Shown here: one piece after another, positions 1 through 7,769 of the stretch
How the letters are laid out: each line of letters opens with the position of its first letter
Position numbering within the stretch: the stretch's first letter is position 1
NCBI GenBank assembly: GCA_019119305.1
Contig: DWXH01000013.1
Coordinates: 1 to 45,189 of the forward strand
From: Candidatus Alistipes merdigallinarum
Lineage (GTDB): Bacteria > Bacteroidota > Bacteroidia > Bacteroidales > Rikenellaceae
Reading direction: 5' to 3'
DNA length: 45,189 bases
Made by a program: the position numbers and the translations under genes
Notes under the pieces: model-generated
Told to the model about the DNA's origin: nothing
Databases searched by the model: none
What the model saw: only the letters and a program-made list of their open reading frames with translations

Positions 1-81
1 CATTAAGCAAAACGAAATTCTATCCACACAAAAAACTTGTATTATAATCCACTCCTGACGTTGGAATACAATAACAAATAC

Positions 82-107
82 TTTCAGGACGATGTAAAGT
101 CCTGAAA
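82..107. other. Hairpin in gene-free left edge
   Basis: A 9-bp perfect inverted repeat (TTTCAGGAC / GTCCTGAAA) with an 8-base loop lies in AT-rich sequence. It could be a terminator for a gene beyond the left edge, but no clear T-run follows on either strand. The rest of 1-285 holds no ORF I can support. It is more AT-rich than the neighbouring genes and carries two copies of TGGGTGT at 232-238 and 244-250. Confidence 0.35.
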
Positions 108-285
108 AATCAAACTGAATGGATAGATAAATATTAGTCTTTTCTCATCGGATTCTTTTAATATCGCTACTCTTTTATTATGTAGTGGTTGTATTATCTT
201 AAATAAAACAAAAACACCGACTTTACATTCTTGGGTGTAAAACTGGGTGTTTGTTTTGCAATCTGCTGATTTTCAGCGTTTGTTG

Positions 286-373
286 CGGAGAAGGCGGGAT
301 TCGAACCCGCGATACCCTTTTGAGGTATACACACTTTCCAGGCGTGCTCCTTCGACCGCTCGGACACTTCTCC
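286..373 (-). tRNA. tRNA-Ser (anticodon GGA)
   Basis: On the minus strand the gene begins GGAGAAGTGTCCGAG and ends with the complementary acceptor arm CTTCTCC plus discriminator G. The T arm has the standard GGTTCGAATCC motif. The anticodon loop reads CTGGAAA, giving anticodon GGA, and a long variable arm (TATACCTC...GGGTATC) is diagnostic of tRNA-Ser. The length is about 88 bases. CCA is not encoded: the next bases are CA, AC. It lies about 140 bases downstream of tatD on the same strand. tRNA-Ser genes are common integration sites for mobile elements, and the AT-rich sequence beyond its 3' end may be relevant to that. Confidence 0.95.
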
Positions 374-516
374 TTTATCTTATCCCCTCCGAAACAACCC
401 GTCCTCAGACCATATCTTCCGAAAGGCGCGGCAATGTACAAATTTTTTCCGAATTTTTTCCTTTTTCACTCCGTAAAATCGAATTTTCTACCTTTATCCG
501 TTCTAATGGCCGCCTT

Positions 517-1332
517 TTACTCAATCCTGACTCCAAAAATCCGATAGGCATTTCGAGTCGTCCGTTCTGCTATCACTTCCGGCTCCATACCGTATAACTC
601 GGCAATCCGGTTGCAAATGAACCCCAAACGGCTGCTCTCGTTTCGCTTTCCCCGATACGGGACAGGTGACAAATAAGGCGAATCGGTCTCCAACACCAAA
701 TCATCGAGCGACATCGAACTCAAAAAACTCGCTACCGATGATTTTTTATACGTTATTGGGCCTCCTATCCCGAAACAAAATGTTCCGACTTCGCGGAGAA
801 AACGGTAGTGTTCAAACGTCCCGCTGAAACTATGCACGATTCCCCGCAAACCAGTACCCCGATAACTTTCTAACAAGGTACACATCTCCTCCCATGCCTC
901 ACGGGTGTGCAACACAACCGGCAAATCGTACTGCAAAGCCAAATCGATCTGAAACCGAAGCGCATACTCCTGTTCTGCACGATAATCTCTATTCCAATAC
1001 AGATCCAATCCGATCTCTCCCACCCCACAAAAGACGATTCCTTCGGGGGGGTACTTCAAATAGTCGGCGACTTGCTGAAGATCCTCTTTGTAATGGGGAT
1101 TCTCGTTCACCGAAGTCGGATGGAGTCCCATCATCGGCCGACACAACTCCGGATAACGACGGGACAACGCAAACATCGCCTCATAGGACTCCTGATCGAT
1201 GGCCGGCAACAAAATTTTCCCGATACCGGTTTCTCGAGCCCGTGAAACCGTTTCGTCACGATCCTCATCAAACTGTTCGTCGTAAATATGCGAATGGGTA
1301 TCGATCATCATATTATACTTTGCTTCTGACAT
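517..1332 (-). CDS. tatD: TatD family metal-dependent hydrolase/DNase
   Basis: Putative metal-dependent hydrolase of the TatD family, whose members act as 3'-5' exonucleases on DNA or RNA. The TIM-barrel metal ligands are visible: DTHSH near residues 11-15, GEIGLD near 105, LHTRE near 143, VHSFSG near 168 and ETDSPYLSP near 220. At 271 aa it is close to the usual 255-265. I chose the ATG at 1332 because GGAGG stands five bases before it. The frame is open further upstream, but that would lengthen the overlap with dprA. As called, it overlaps the 3' end of dprA by about 20 bases, so the two are probably translationally coupled. The exact substrate is unknown. Confidence 0.93.
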   Translation of the reverse strand: MSEAKYNMMIDTHSHIYDEQFDEDRDETVSRARETGIGKILLPAIDQESYEAMFALSRRYPELCRPMMGLHPTSVNENPHYKEDLQQVADYLKYPPEGIVFCGVGEIGLDLYWNRDYRAEQEYALRFQIDLALQYDLPVVLHTREAWEEMCTLLESYRGTGLRGIVHSFSGTFEHYRFLREVGTFCFGIGGPITYKKSSVASFLSSMSLDDLVLETDSPYLSPVPYRGKRNESSRLGFICNRIAELYGMEPEVIAERTTRNAYRIFGVRIE

Positions 1333-2608
1333 AAAAACCTCCATGATGAGACCGAATAACACCCGACAACTCCATATCGAGCAACAGCACAGCCAATTTT
1401 TGAACCGGAATCCCGCTTGCGATGCTCAACTCCTCAACCGACACAGGATCATCTGCCCCGATATAAGACAAGAGACGTTCCTGCTCGGTCTGTGGACGGG
1501 AAGAAGGCGATGAAGAAGCAGCGGGTTCTTTCGCTTCCGATTTTAAATCCGTCTCCGGTTGTCGGGAAGGTTCGGATGCGTAAAGAGGTTCCGAAAACTG
1601 AAAAAATTCGGAGGCAAGGAGAGATTCCGACGACTGTGAGGGCTCGGACAGATAACGAGATTCCGACGGCAAAAAAGACGCTGACGGTTGAAAAAGTTCC
1701 TGTTCTGATACGACAGGAGCTGTCACAACAGGTTCCCACCCCAAGGCATCCAGCACATCTTTCCCGCTGCACACCATGCAGGCCTTCAAACTACGGATAA
1801 GATGGTTGGTCCCTTCCGAAAACGGATCGTCGATCCGGCCGGGAACCGCCATAACCGTCCGGTGATAACCGTCGGCCATATCTGCCGTAATCAACGAGCC
1901 CCCTTTTTGCGGTGACTCTACGATCAACGTTCCATCGCTCATACCGGCGATAATCCGGTTGCGTTGAACGAAATTGGAGCGCTCCATCCGGCACCCGGAA
2001 TGGTATTCGCTAATCAAAACCCCACCGGTCTCGATCATCCGTCGTGCACTTCCCGTATGGGGTGCAGGATAGATCCGATTCAACGGATGCGCAACAACAC
2101 CGACGGTCGTCAGACCCGCATCCATCGCTGCACGATGTGCCGTTATATCTACTCCGTATGCCAAACCACTGACCACCACCGTATCGGGACACAAGAGCGC
2201 CAGCTCACCGATAATCTTTTCACACACCCGCCGGCCATAATGAGTCATCTTGCGCGTCCCGACGAAGGAAATCCACTTTCCGGCATTCAGATCAGCCGTA
2301 CCCTGAACATAAAGCACATGCGGATAGTCCGGACACTCCTTCAAACGTGCCGGATAAAGCGGATCGTTGGATACCAGAACACGTATCCCGTAATCGGACA
2401 CAAACCGCAATTCACGATCGGCCGCAGAATGGTATTCCCTCCGGCTCAGACTTCGCGCCACGGCCGGACGGATTCCCGCACGTTCGATAAGCTCCTGTTC
2501 GGTCGCCGCAAAAATCCGTTCCGCCGATCCGAAGCATCCGATCAGATGGATAGCCGTTCGGGGCCCCACCTCTGGATGCATCGTAAGCGCTATATCATCG
2601 ATTATCAT
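1313..2608 (-). CDS. dprA: DNA-processing protein DprA/Smf with long Ser/Glu-rich linker
   Basis: DprA binds incoming single-stranded DNA and loads RecA during natural transformation. Homologues are widespread even where competence is unproven. Visible parts are an N-terminal helix-hairpin-helix-like region (residues 1-60), the Rossmann-type core with SFVGTRKMTHYGRR (~115), VVSGLAYGVDITAHRAA (~150) and ESPQKGGSLITA (~232), and a C-terminal winged helix (about 385-431) with VEELSIASGIPVQKLA. Between core and winged helix lies a low-complexity linker of about 80 residues made of repeated SEP/SES-like units. This makes the protein (431 aa) longer than the usual 360-380. It is followed by tatD, overlapping it by about 20 bases. 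The start at 2608 gives the expected N-terminus. Confidence 0.95.
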   Translation of the reverse strand: MIIDDIALTMHPEVGPRTAIHLIGCFGSAERIFAATEQELIERAGIRPAVARSLSRREYHSAADRELRFVSDYGIRVLVSNDPLYPARLKECPDYPHVLYVQGTADLNAGKWISFVGTRKMTHYGRRVCEKIIGELALLCPDTVVVSGLAYGVDITAHRAAMDAGLTTVGVVAHPLNRIYPAPHTGSARRMIETGGVLISEYHSGCRMERSNFVQRNRIIAGMSDGTLIVESPQKGGSLITADMADGYHRTVMAVPGRIDDPFSEGTNHLIRSLKACMVCSGKDVLDALGWEPVVTAPVVSEQELFQPSASFLPSESRYLSEPSQSSESLLASEFFQFSEPLYASEPSRQPETDLKSEAKEPAASSSPSSRPQTEQERLLSYIGADDPVSVEELSIASGIPVQKLAVLLLDMELSGVIRSHHGGFYVRSKV

Positions 2609-2697
2609 CTTTCCTGTCTTTTATTATCCGAGGAATACGCAATTTAATAACAAGTAACGCCCCACATCGTCTCGAGAGGTCACAAATCAATCCCGGC

Positions 2698-5601
2698 TCA
2701 ATCGGTTGAAGCCGCTTTCCATGAACTTTCGAACATATAATCGCCAGAGCCCACTTGATAAAGTGCTTTCCCTTGCTCCATGCCCAGATATTTGATTCCG
2801 GGAGACGAAGCGACCGGACGTCCCGACTCCGTAACGGAGTCCTGATCCATCGTCGGCACATGGATAACCGCTGTCGTGTTGACCGGCACCGAAACCTTCA
2901 TCGAAAGACGATTGCCCTCCCGTTGCCATTCGCTGCGGATGCGGCCATACATCGAGTCGTGCCATGCCTCGACAAAAGTCAGATCGCCGACAACAGACGG
3001 ATCAATTACAAACCGTTTGAATCCCGGAGCATCCGCATCACTACGGATTCCTGCCAGGTATTTATAAAAATATCCGCTGATCAGACAGAACGGGGGATGA
3101 TTCCTTGAGGAAGCCCCGTCCCACGTCTCCCACATCGTATTGGCCCCGTTCTTCACCATAAAACCCCATCCGGGATATTCGGGCTGCGTTGCCATCCGAT
3201 AGGCACGTTCCGGATCGAGTTGCGGAATCAGGTCCATCATCGCCATCGTACCGACAAAACCGGTTCCGATCCGGTCGTTCGTCCGGTCCAGATCGGCATA
3301 CAAACCATCCAACACCTCGCAATACGACGTCTCGGGAACCAAACCGTACTCCAGAGGAACGACATTCGCCGCCTGCCGGTAACCGGTCGGAATATCTCCA
3401 CGATATATATTCCGTTCCGTATCGAAGAACTCCTGATTGAACCGTTCGGCAATACCTGCCGCCCAATGCTCCAGATGTTCCGCCTCGTCCTCCTTATCCA
3501 AGACCCGTGCAATACGTGCCAGATATTTTACAGCACGATAGTACGAAGCGGTACCGTAAAGCGTCAACCCTTCGGGCGGAGCCATATCGTATGAGGTCAG
3601 ATCATCGGATAGGGTCATGTGAGGCGAAACCCAGTCGCCAAGCACTTCACGTATAATTTCGGGCTTACCCTCGACATGGCGCCGCGAGGAGTGCTCCACA
3701 AAACGTTTCATCGTCTCGTAATGTTGCTCCATTACCCTCTTGTCCCCGTAATAGGTGTACAGATCCCAGGGAACGAAAACGATAGCCGCCGGCCACACCG
3801 TCGACAAACTCTGATCGTATCCGGTCGACGGAGCCACCGTACACAAACTTCCTTCCGCATCGGCTGTTCCGGCCAAATCTTCCGCCCATTTCGCATAAAA
3901 AGCGGCCATATCGAAGTTATAAATCGCCGTTTGGTCGGTCATATAGGTATCGGCCGTCCAGCCCTGCTTCTCGCGATGGGGACAATCGGTCGGTATGCTG
4001 TGAAAATTATTCAACATTGTAGCTCGGGACATCGACTGCAGCCGGTTGACCGTCTCGTTCGAACAGGCAAACGAGCCGGCATCCTGCACGTCGGTGTGTA
4101 CCGGTATGCCCTCGACAGACTCGATCTTTACACCCGGATCGGCCGTTACGCGAACATACTGAAACCCTTTATACGAGAAACGACATTCGAACGTCTCATC
4201 GCCCGAACCCTTCAAAATATAGCCGTTTTGCTGACGGAGGTTGATCGCTTTGTCGTAGAACGAGGCGTAGTCCGGATCGGAAATCTCAAACCGCATTTTC
4301 GAAGGGTGCAGGTCGGGAACCAGCTGCGGATCAGACGGCAGCTCACAATACTCGACCGTCACCCGAGCTCCGGTAGGGCCGCTTACCTTCACGCGAGCCC
4401 AACCCGCAATGTTACGGCCGAGATCATACACCCTGCGATTCTCGCCTTTATCGACTGCACGAACAGGAGTGATGGGCTCGAAACGACGTACCGGAGGCAT
4501 CATCTGCGCCCGCAGCGGACCGCTGCCCGAAACGACAGCAACCGCGTTCCACTCCGAGTCGTCGTATGCCGGCGCACTCCAACCCTCGCGGTCGAGCCGG
4601 GCATCATACAGCTCGCCCTGACGCGTATCGTCAAAAATGACCGGGCCACCGATCGTTTTCCAACTTCCGTCCGTCACCACACAGGCTGTCGTGCCGTCCG
4701 AATATTCGATCCGGAGCTGGGCAATGGCCTTGGGCTGGCCGACCCACCGCGACTGATTCAGCCGCCATATATCGTTACAAAGCGGATTATACTGTCCCCG
4801 GCCGACCATGATACCGATCGCATTCTCTCCCTTTTTCACCTGTCGGGTCACGTCGTAGGTCACATAAAAGGTCCGGAGATGATAATTCGTCCACGCCGGA
4901 TCGAGCACATGATCACCGATCCGGGCTCCGTTCAGATAAGCCTCATAATAGCCTACTCCCGTAATATAGAGCATGGCTCGCTCTACCTTGCGCGCCACAT
5001 CGAACTCCTTACGGAACAACGGCGACGGATCGTAATGCGGGGAGGCCATGTCGTATAGTTCCCAAATCGATTTCCCCATTCCATTATACCAAGGCCACTC
5101 CAATTTGGCCGTACGGGACTCTGCCTCCTTATGGGCCTGCCACTCGGCTTTCCACAGAGGATCCTCCTTGAAGGCAATCCATTGGGCTCCATTCCATGCC
5201 GCGTCGTCCAACAAGCCCATGCTCCACACAGCCGGATCACTCCATGCACTCGCTCGGCCCACAGCATCCCATACCTGCACCTTCCAATAGTACTGTTTTC
5301 CGGACTGCAACGGTTGCCCGTCATATTCGACCTGAACGGAACGGTCCGACTCGACCTTCCCGCTGTCCCACACATCACCGGTTCCCCGCTTCAACAAATC
5401 CGCGGATGAAGCCACCAAAATGCGGTAAGCCGTCTGGGCATCTCCCCGTTTATTTGAAGCGAGCGTCCAGCTCAGACGCGGTTCCGTTACATCGATCCCC
5501 AACGGATCGCTCATATACTCGCAACGCAGATTCTCCACTTCGACCGCATACGAACCGGTCGTAACGATCAACGACAAGGCAAGCAACCAAAAACGTTTCA
5601 T
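2698..5601 (-). CDS. Secreted alpha-L-rhamnosidase, GH78 family
   Basis: Predicted to remove terminal alpha-L-rhamnose from glycans such as pectin side chains or flavonoid glycosides. It has 967 aa with a Sec signal peptide (MKRFWLLALSLIVTTGSYA). The domain order fits GH78: an N-terminal fibronectin-like domain (residues ~25-135), beta-sandwich carbohydrate-binding regions (~190-490), the (alpha/alpha)6 catalytic barrel (~510-860) and a C-terminal beta domain. Catalytic-barrel signatures are TDCPHREKQGWTADTYM (~540) and NTMWETWDGASSRNHPPF (~835), which carry the acidic residues expected in the family. There is no lipobox, so it is probably periplasmic. It starts only 11 bases after ksgA although functionally unrelated. 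No SusC/SusD pair is nearby, so it is an orphan rather than part of a utilisation locus. Confidence 0.93.
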   Translation of the reverse strand: MKRFWLLALSLIVTTGSYAVEVENLRCEYMSDPLGIDVTEPRLSWTLASNKRGDAQTAYRILVASSADLLKRGTGDVWDSGKVESDRSVQVEYDGQPLQSGKQYYWKVQVWDAVGRASAWSDPAVWSMGLLDDAAWNGAQWIAFKEDPLWKAEWQAHKEAESRTAKLEWPWYNGMGKSIWELYDMASPHYDPSPLFRKEFDVARKVERAMLYITGVGYYEAYLNGARIGDHVLDPAWTNYHLRTFYVTYDVTRQVKKGENAIGIMVGRGQYNPLCNDIWRLNQSRWVGQPKAIAQLRIEYSDGTTACVVTDGSWKTIGGPVIFDDTRQGELYDARLDREGWSAPAYDDSEWNAVAVVSGSGPLRAQMMPPVRRFEPITPVRAVDKGENRRVYDLGRNIAGWARVKVSGPTGARVTVEYCELPSDPQLVPDLHPSKMRFEISDPDYASFYDKAINLRQQNGYILKGSGDETFECRFSYKGFQYVRVTADPGVKIESVEGIPVHTDVQDAGSFACSNETVNRLQSMSRATMLNNFHSIPTDCPHREKQGWTADTYMTDQTAIYNFDMAAFYAKWAEDLAGTADAEGSLCTVAPSTGYDQSLSTVWPAAIVFVPWDLYTYYGDKRVMEQHYETMKRFVEHSSRRHVEGKPEIIREVLGDWVSPHMTLSDDLTSYDMAPPEGLTLYGTASYYRAVKYLARIARVLDKEDEAEHLEHWAAGIAERFNQEFFDTERNIYRGDIPTGYRQAANVVPLEYGLVPETSYCEVLDGLYADLDRTNDRIGTGFVGTMAMMDLIPQLDPERAYRMATQPEYPGWGFMVKNGANTMWETWDGASSRNHPPFCLISGYFYKYLAGIRSDADAPGFKRFVIDPSVVGDLTFVEAWHDSMYGRIRSEWQREGNRLSMKVSVPVNTTAVIHVPTMDQDSVTESGRPVASSPGIKYLGMEQGKALYQVGSGDYMFESSWKAASTD

Positions 5602-5612
5602 GAAAGTATTTT

Positions 5613-6410
5613 TTATGGGTTAGTAGTTTCTCTATTTTTCAAACGGGCTTCGACCCAGTTAGTCAGATCGACAAAGCGGTCGACGCCGAGCACTTCCGGA
5701 CGCAACGGAAAGGTATCGTGCTTCTCTCCGCCCAGATCTCCGAACACCGACCGGAGCGAATTCCGCACCGTCTTGCGCCGTTGGTTGAAGACCGCCTTCA
5801 CCACCTTGACGAACAGAAGTTCGTCACAATCGAGCCGTTCCACCCCATTGCGAACCAACCGAATCACGGCGCTTTTGACTTTCGGAGGTGGATTGAACAC
5901 TCCTTCGCTGACGGTAAACAGATACTCTATGTCATAATACGCCTGCAAAAAGACGCTCAAAATTCCATAATCCTTCGTACCGGGCTTTTCGGCAATCCGC
6001 ACGGCAACCTCCCGTTGCACCATTCCGACCACTTCCGGTACCCGATCCCGGTACGCCAATATCCGGAAAAAGATCTGCGACGAAATGTTATATGGAAAAT
6101 TTCCGATGACGTTCACCCCCTCCGGGAAACGCTGTTCCAAGTCCATCTTCAGAAAATCACCCTCGATCAGTCGGTCCGAAAATTGGGGATAGTTCTCATG
6201 CAGATAGGCCACGCTTTCCCGATCCACCTCTGCCCCGTAGAGCGTAATATCGTCCCGCTGCAACAGAAACTGCGTCAGCACTCCCGTTCCGCACCCCACC
6301 TCGAGCACCGAACGGCATCGATCCGCCTTCAGACTTTCCGCAATTCTACGGGCCACAGAGAGGTCTGTCAAAAAGTGCTGTCCCAAATGTTTTTTCGGCC
6401 TGACGTACAT
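5613..6410 (-). CDS. rsmA: 16S rRNA dimethyladenosine transferase
   Basis: RsmA/KsgA dimethylates two adjacent adenines in the 3'-terminal helix of 16S rRNA during 30S maturation, using S-adenosylmethionine. The 265-aa product shows the N-terminal KKHLGQHFLTD signature (~6-16), the SAM-binding EVGCGTGVLT (~42) and the catalytic NFPYNISS (~104, the N-hyphobic-PY/F motif), followed by FNPPPKVKSAVIRL (~190). The ATG at 6410 was chosen because GGAGGTAAAATC precedes it and the family begins right before the KKHLGQ motif; the longer open frame to 6512 runs into the upstream gene. It sits 16 bases after the lipoprotein gene and 11 bases before the rhamnosidase, so it is likely an operon member. Confidence 0.96.
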   Translation of the reverse strand: MYVRPKKHLGQHFLTDLSVARRIAESLKADRCRSVLEVGCGTGVLTQFLLQRDDITLYGAEVDRESVAYLHENYPQFSDRLIEGDFLKMDLEQRFPEGVNVIGNFPYNISSQIFFRILAYRDRVPEVVGMVQREVAVRIAEKPGTKDYGILSVFLQAYYDIEYLFTVSEGVFNPPPKVKSAVIRLVRNGVERLDCDELLFVKVVKAVFNQRRKTVRNSLRSVFGDLGGEKHDTFPLRPEVLGVDRFVDLTNWVEARLKNRETTNP

Positions 6411-6426
6411 GATTTTACCTCCATTT

Positions 6427-7656
6427 TTACCATTCCGTCCACTCAATCTGTCCTTTGGAATCGACCCGCACACTGCCGTAATTGATCGACGGAATAACCG
6501 CCCGTACCGCACGCAGATTGATTACACTATAATATGGATCCCCTGCATCCAAATGAATTTTCACCTCTTCAAACTCCTCTAAGCCAGCTTCCAATGCCGC
6601 CTTGAAATTGGCTTTACTGGCCTCCCATTTCTCTTCATCGGTCGAACAAGTATCCAAATCCACACTTCCAATCATCGTCGTCTCGAGAAGATAGGTCAGA
6701 TCCCCCTGTGCATCACCTATCCCTAAAAACATGTGGTCCGGACGCAGGATAAGATACGGATAGAGGTTGAACCGCTGATAAATCGAGGCCAACAGACACG
6801 TTCCCTCCACGCAATTTGCCTGAGAAGCCGCTAAAACCTGATCAAAAAAACGGACATTCTGTACCCGTACACCCGCAGCACTCCCCGGCACATCAGTCGC
6901 ATTGCTGTAACGGATCTTCGATTGCTGCAACACATACCAGATCGCACACATCTGCTGTAACAGATAATCTTCATCACCAGACAAATAACCATCAAAGCCT
7001 CCAGGCAGATAACAATCCTTCAAGGCATGATCCATGATTGCGTCGATCGTTGCATTCTCTTCCTCGACATAACCGGCAAACATTTCGGGGATCTCGACAG
7101 CTCCGTCCTCATTCAACACCAGTCCCTCAATCCGTTCAGACGGAGTCACCTTTAAGGCATTCACACACTGACTTACCGAACGGCACGAAAAGGTTCGTTC
7201 GATCGTACAGACTTCCGCCCCATCCGACGAAATGGTCCATCGGAAGGCCATATTCCGGGTTTTATCGAACTTTCGCAAGGCATCGTATTTCCAGACCATG
7301 CGGGGCTGCATCCACAACGTATCCCCTCCGCCCGGTAAAACGTACCGTTCGGTCACCTCCTCGTTGAGCTCCGTCTCGTGCATTGTCAACTCGATAGCCA
7401 CACCTCGCCGCTCACTCACCAAAGACAAACGGAACAGATCTTTCGTAAACAACTCGCTGATATCAACTCCTTGATATTGTGTAACAAAAGGAATCTGATA
7501 CAAATATGAAGTATAAATCTGATTTTCAAAGCCACGCGGAGTCAAAACCACATCGACCTTCATATCCGACTTCGTTAACGGTGAATAGCCCTCTTCTTTG
7601 CTACAACCACACAACATCAAAACCATGCATACGATTCCTAAAAAACTTATTCTCAT
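6427..7656 (-). CDS. Lipoprotein with transglutaminase-like core
   Basis: This 409-aa protein has a lipoprotein signal peptide ending in LCGC (lipid-modified Cys18). No enzyme family is certain. The C-terminal half contains ANCVEGTCLLASIYQ (C282/C287), then RPDHMFLGI (H308) and an Asp about ten residues later (D319). That is the Cys-His-Asp order of transglutaminase/papain-like proteins. The spacing, and the short hydrophobic helix after Cys followed by a beta-strand before His, also fit. The N-terminal 190 residues look like beta-sandwich material, as in Bacteroidetes surface or periplasmic proteins. It lies between recQ and ksgA on the same strand, which says little about its role. The function is inferred at fold level only. 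Confidence 0.7.
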   Translation of the reverse strand: MRISFLGIVCMVLMLCGCSKEEGYSPLTKSDMKVDVVLTPRGFENQIYTSYLYQIPFVTQYQGVDISELFTKDLFRLSLVSERRGVAIELTMHETELNEEVTERYVLPGGGDTLWMQPRMVWKYDALRKFDKTRNMAFRWTISSDGAEVCTIERTFSCRSVSQCVNALKVTPSERIEGLVLNEDGAVEIPEMFAGYVEEENATIDAIMDHALKDCYLPGGFDGYLSGDEDYLLQQMCAIWYVLQQSKIRYSNATDVPGSAAGVRVQNVRFFDQVLAASQANCVEGTCLLASIYQRFNLYPYLILRPDHMFLGIGDAQGDLTYLLETTMIGSVDLDTCSTDEEKWEASKANFKAALEAGLEEFEEVKIHLDAGDPYYSVINLRAVRAVIPSINYGSVRVDSKGQIEWTEW

Positions 7657-7710
7657 TCTCTTTTTATCTTGTTTTTCAAATTAAAATATACACACCTCTT
7701 AAGCAACAGT

Positions 7711-7742
7711 GTGCCGGCCCTTTTTTATATAAGGTCCGGCAC
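7711..7742 (-). terminator. Hairpin downstream of recQ
   Basis: An inverted repeat GTGCCGG-C-CCTT / AAGG-T-CCGGCAC (11 bp with one mismatch) has an 8-base AT-rich loop. It lies about 30 bases past the recQ stop. The T-run is within the arm and loop rather than after the stem, so terminator function on the minus strand is plausible but not certain. Confidence 0.55.
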
Positions 7743-7769
7743 ATATTTCGAAGTTCCTGTTACGACACA

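Noticed and set aside
3619-5058. 479-codon ORF antisense to the rhamnosidase
   Set aside because: A shadow of the GH78 gene: Arg/His-rich and motif-free.
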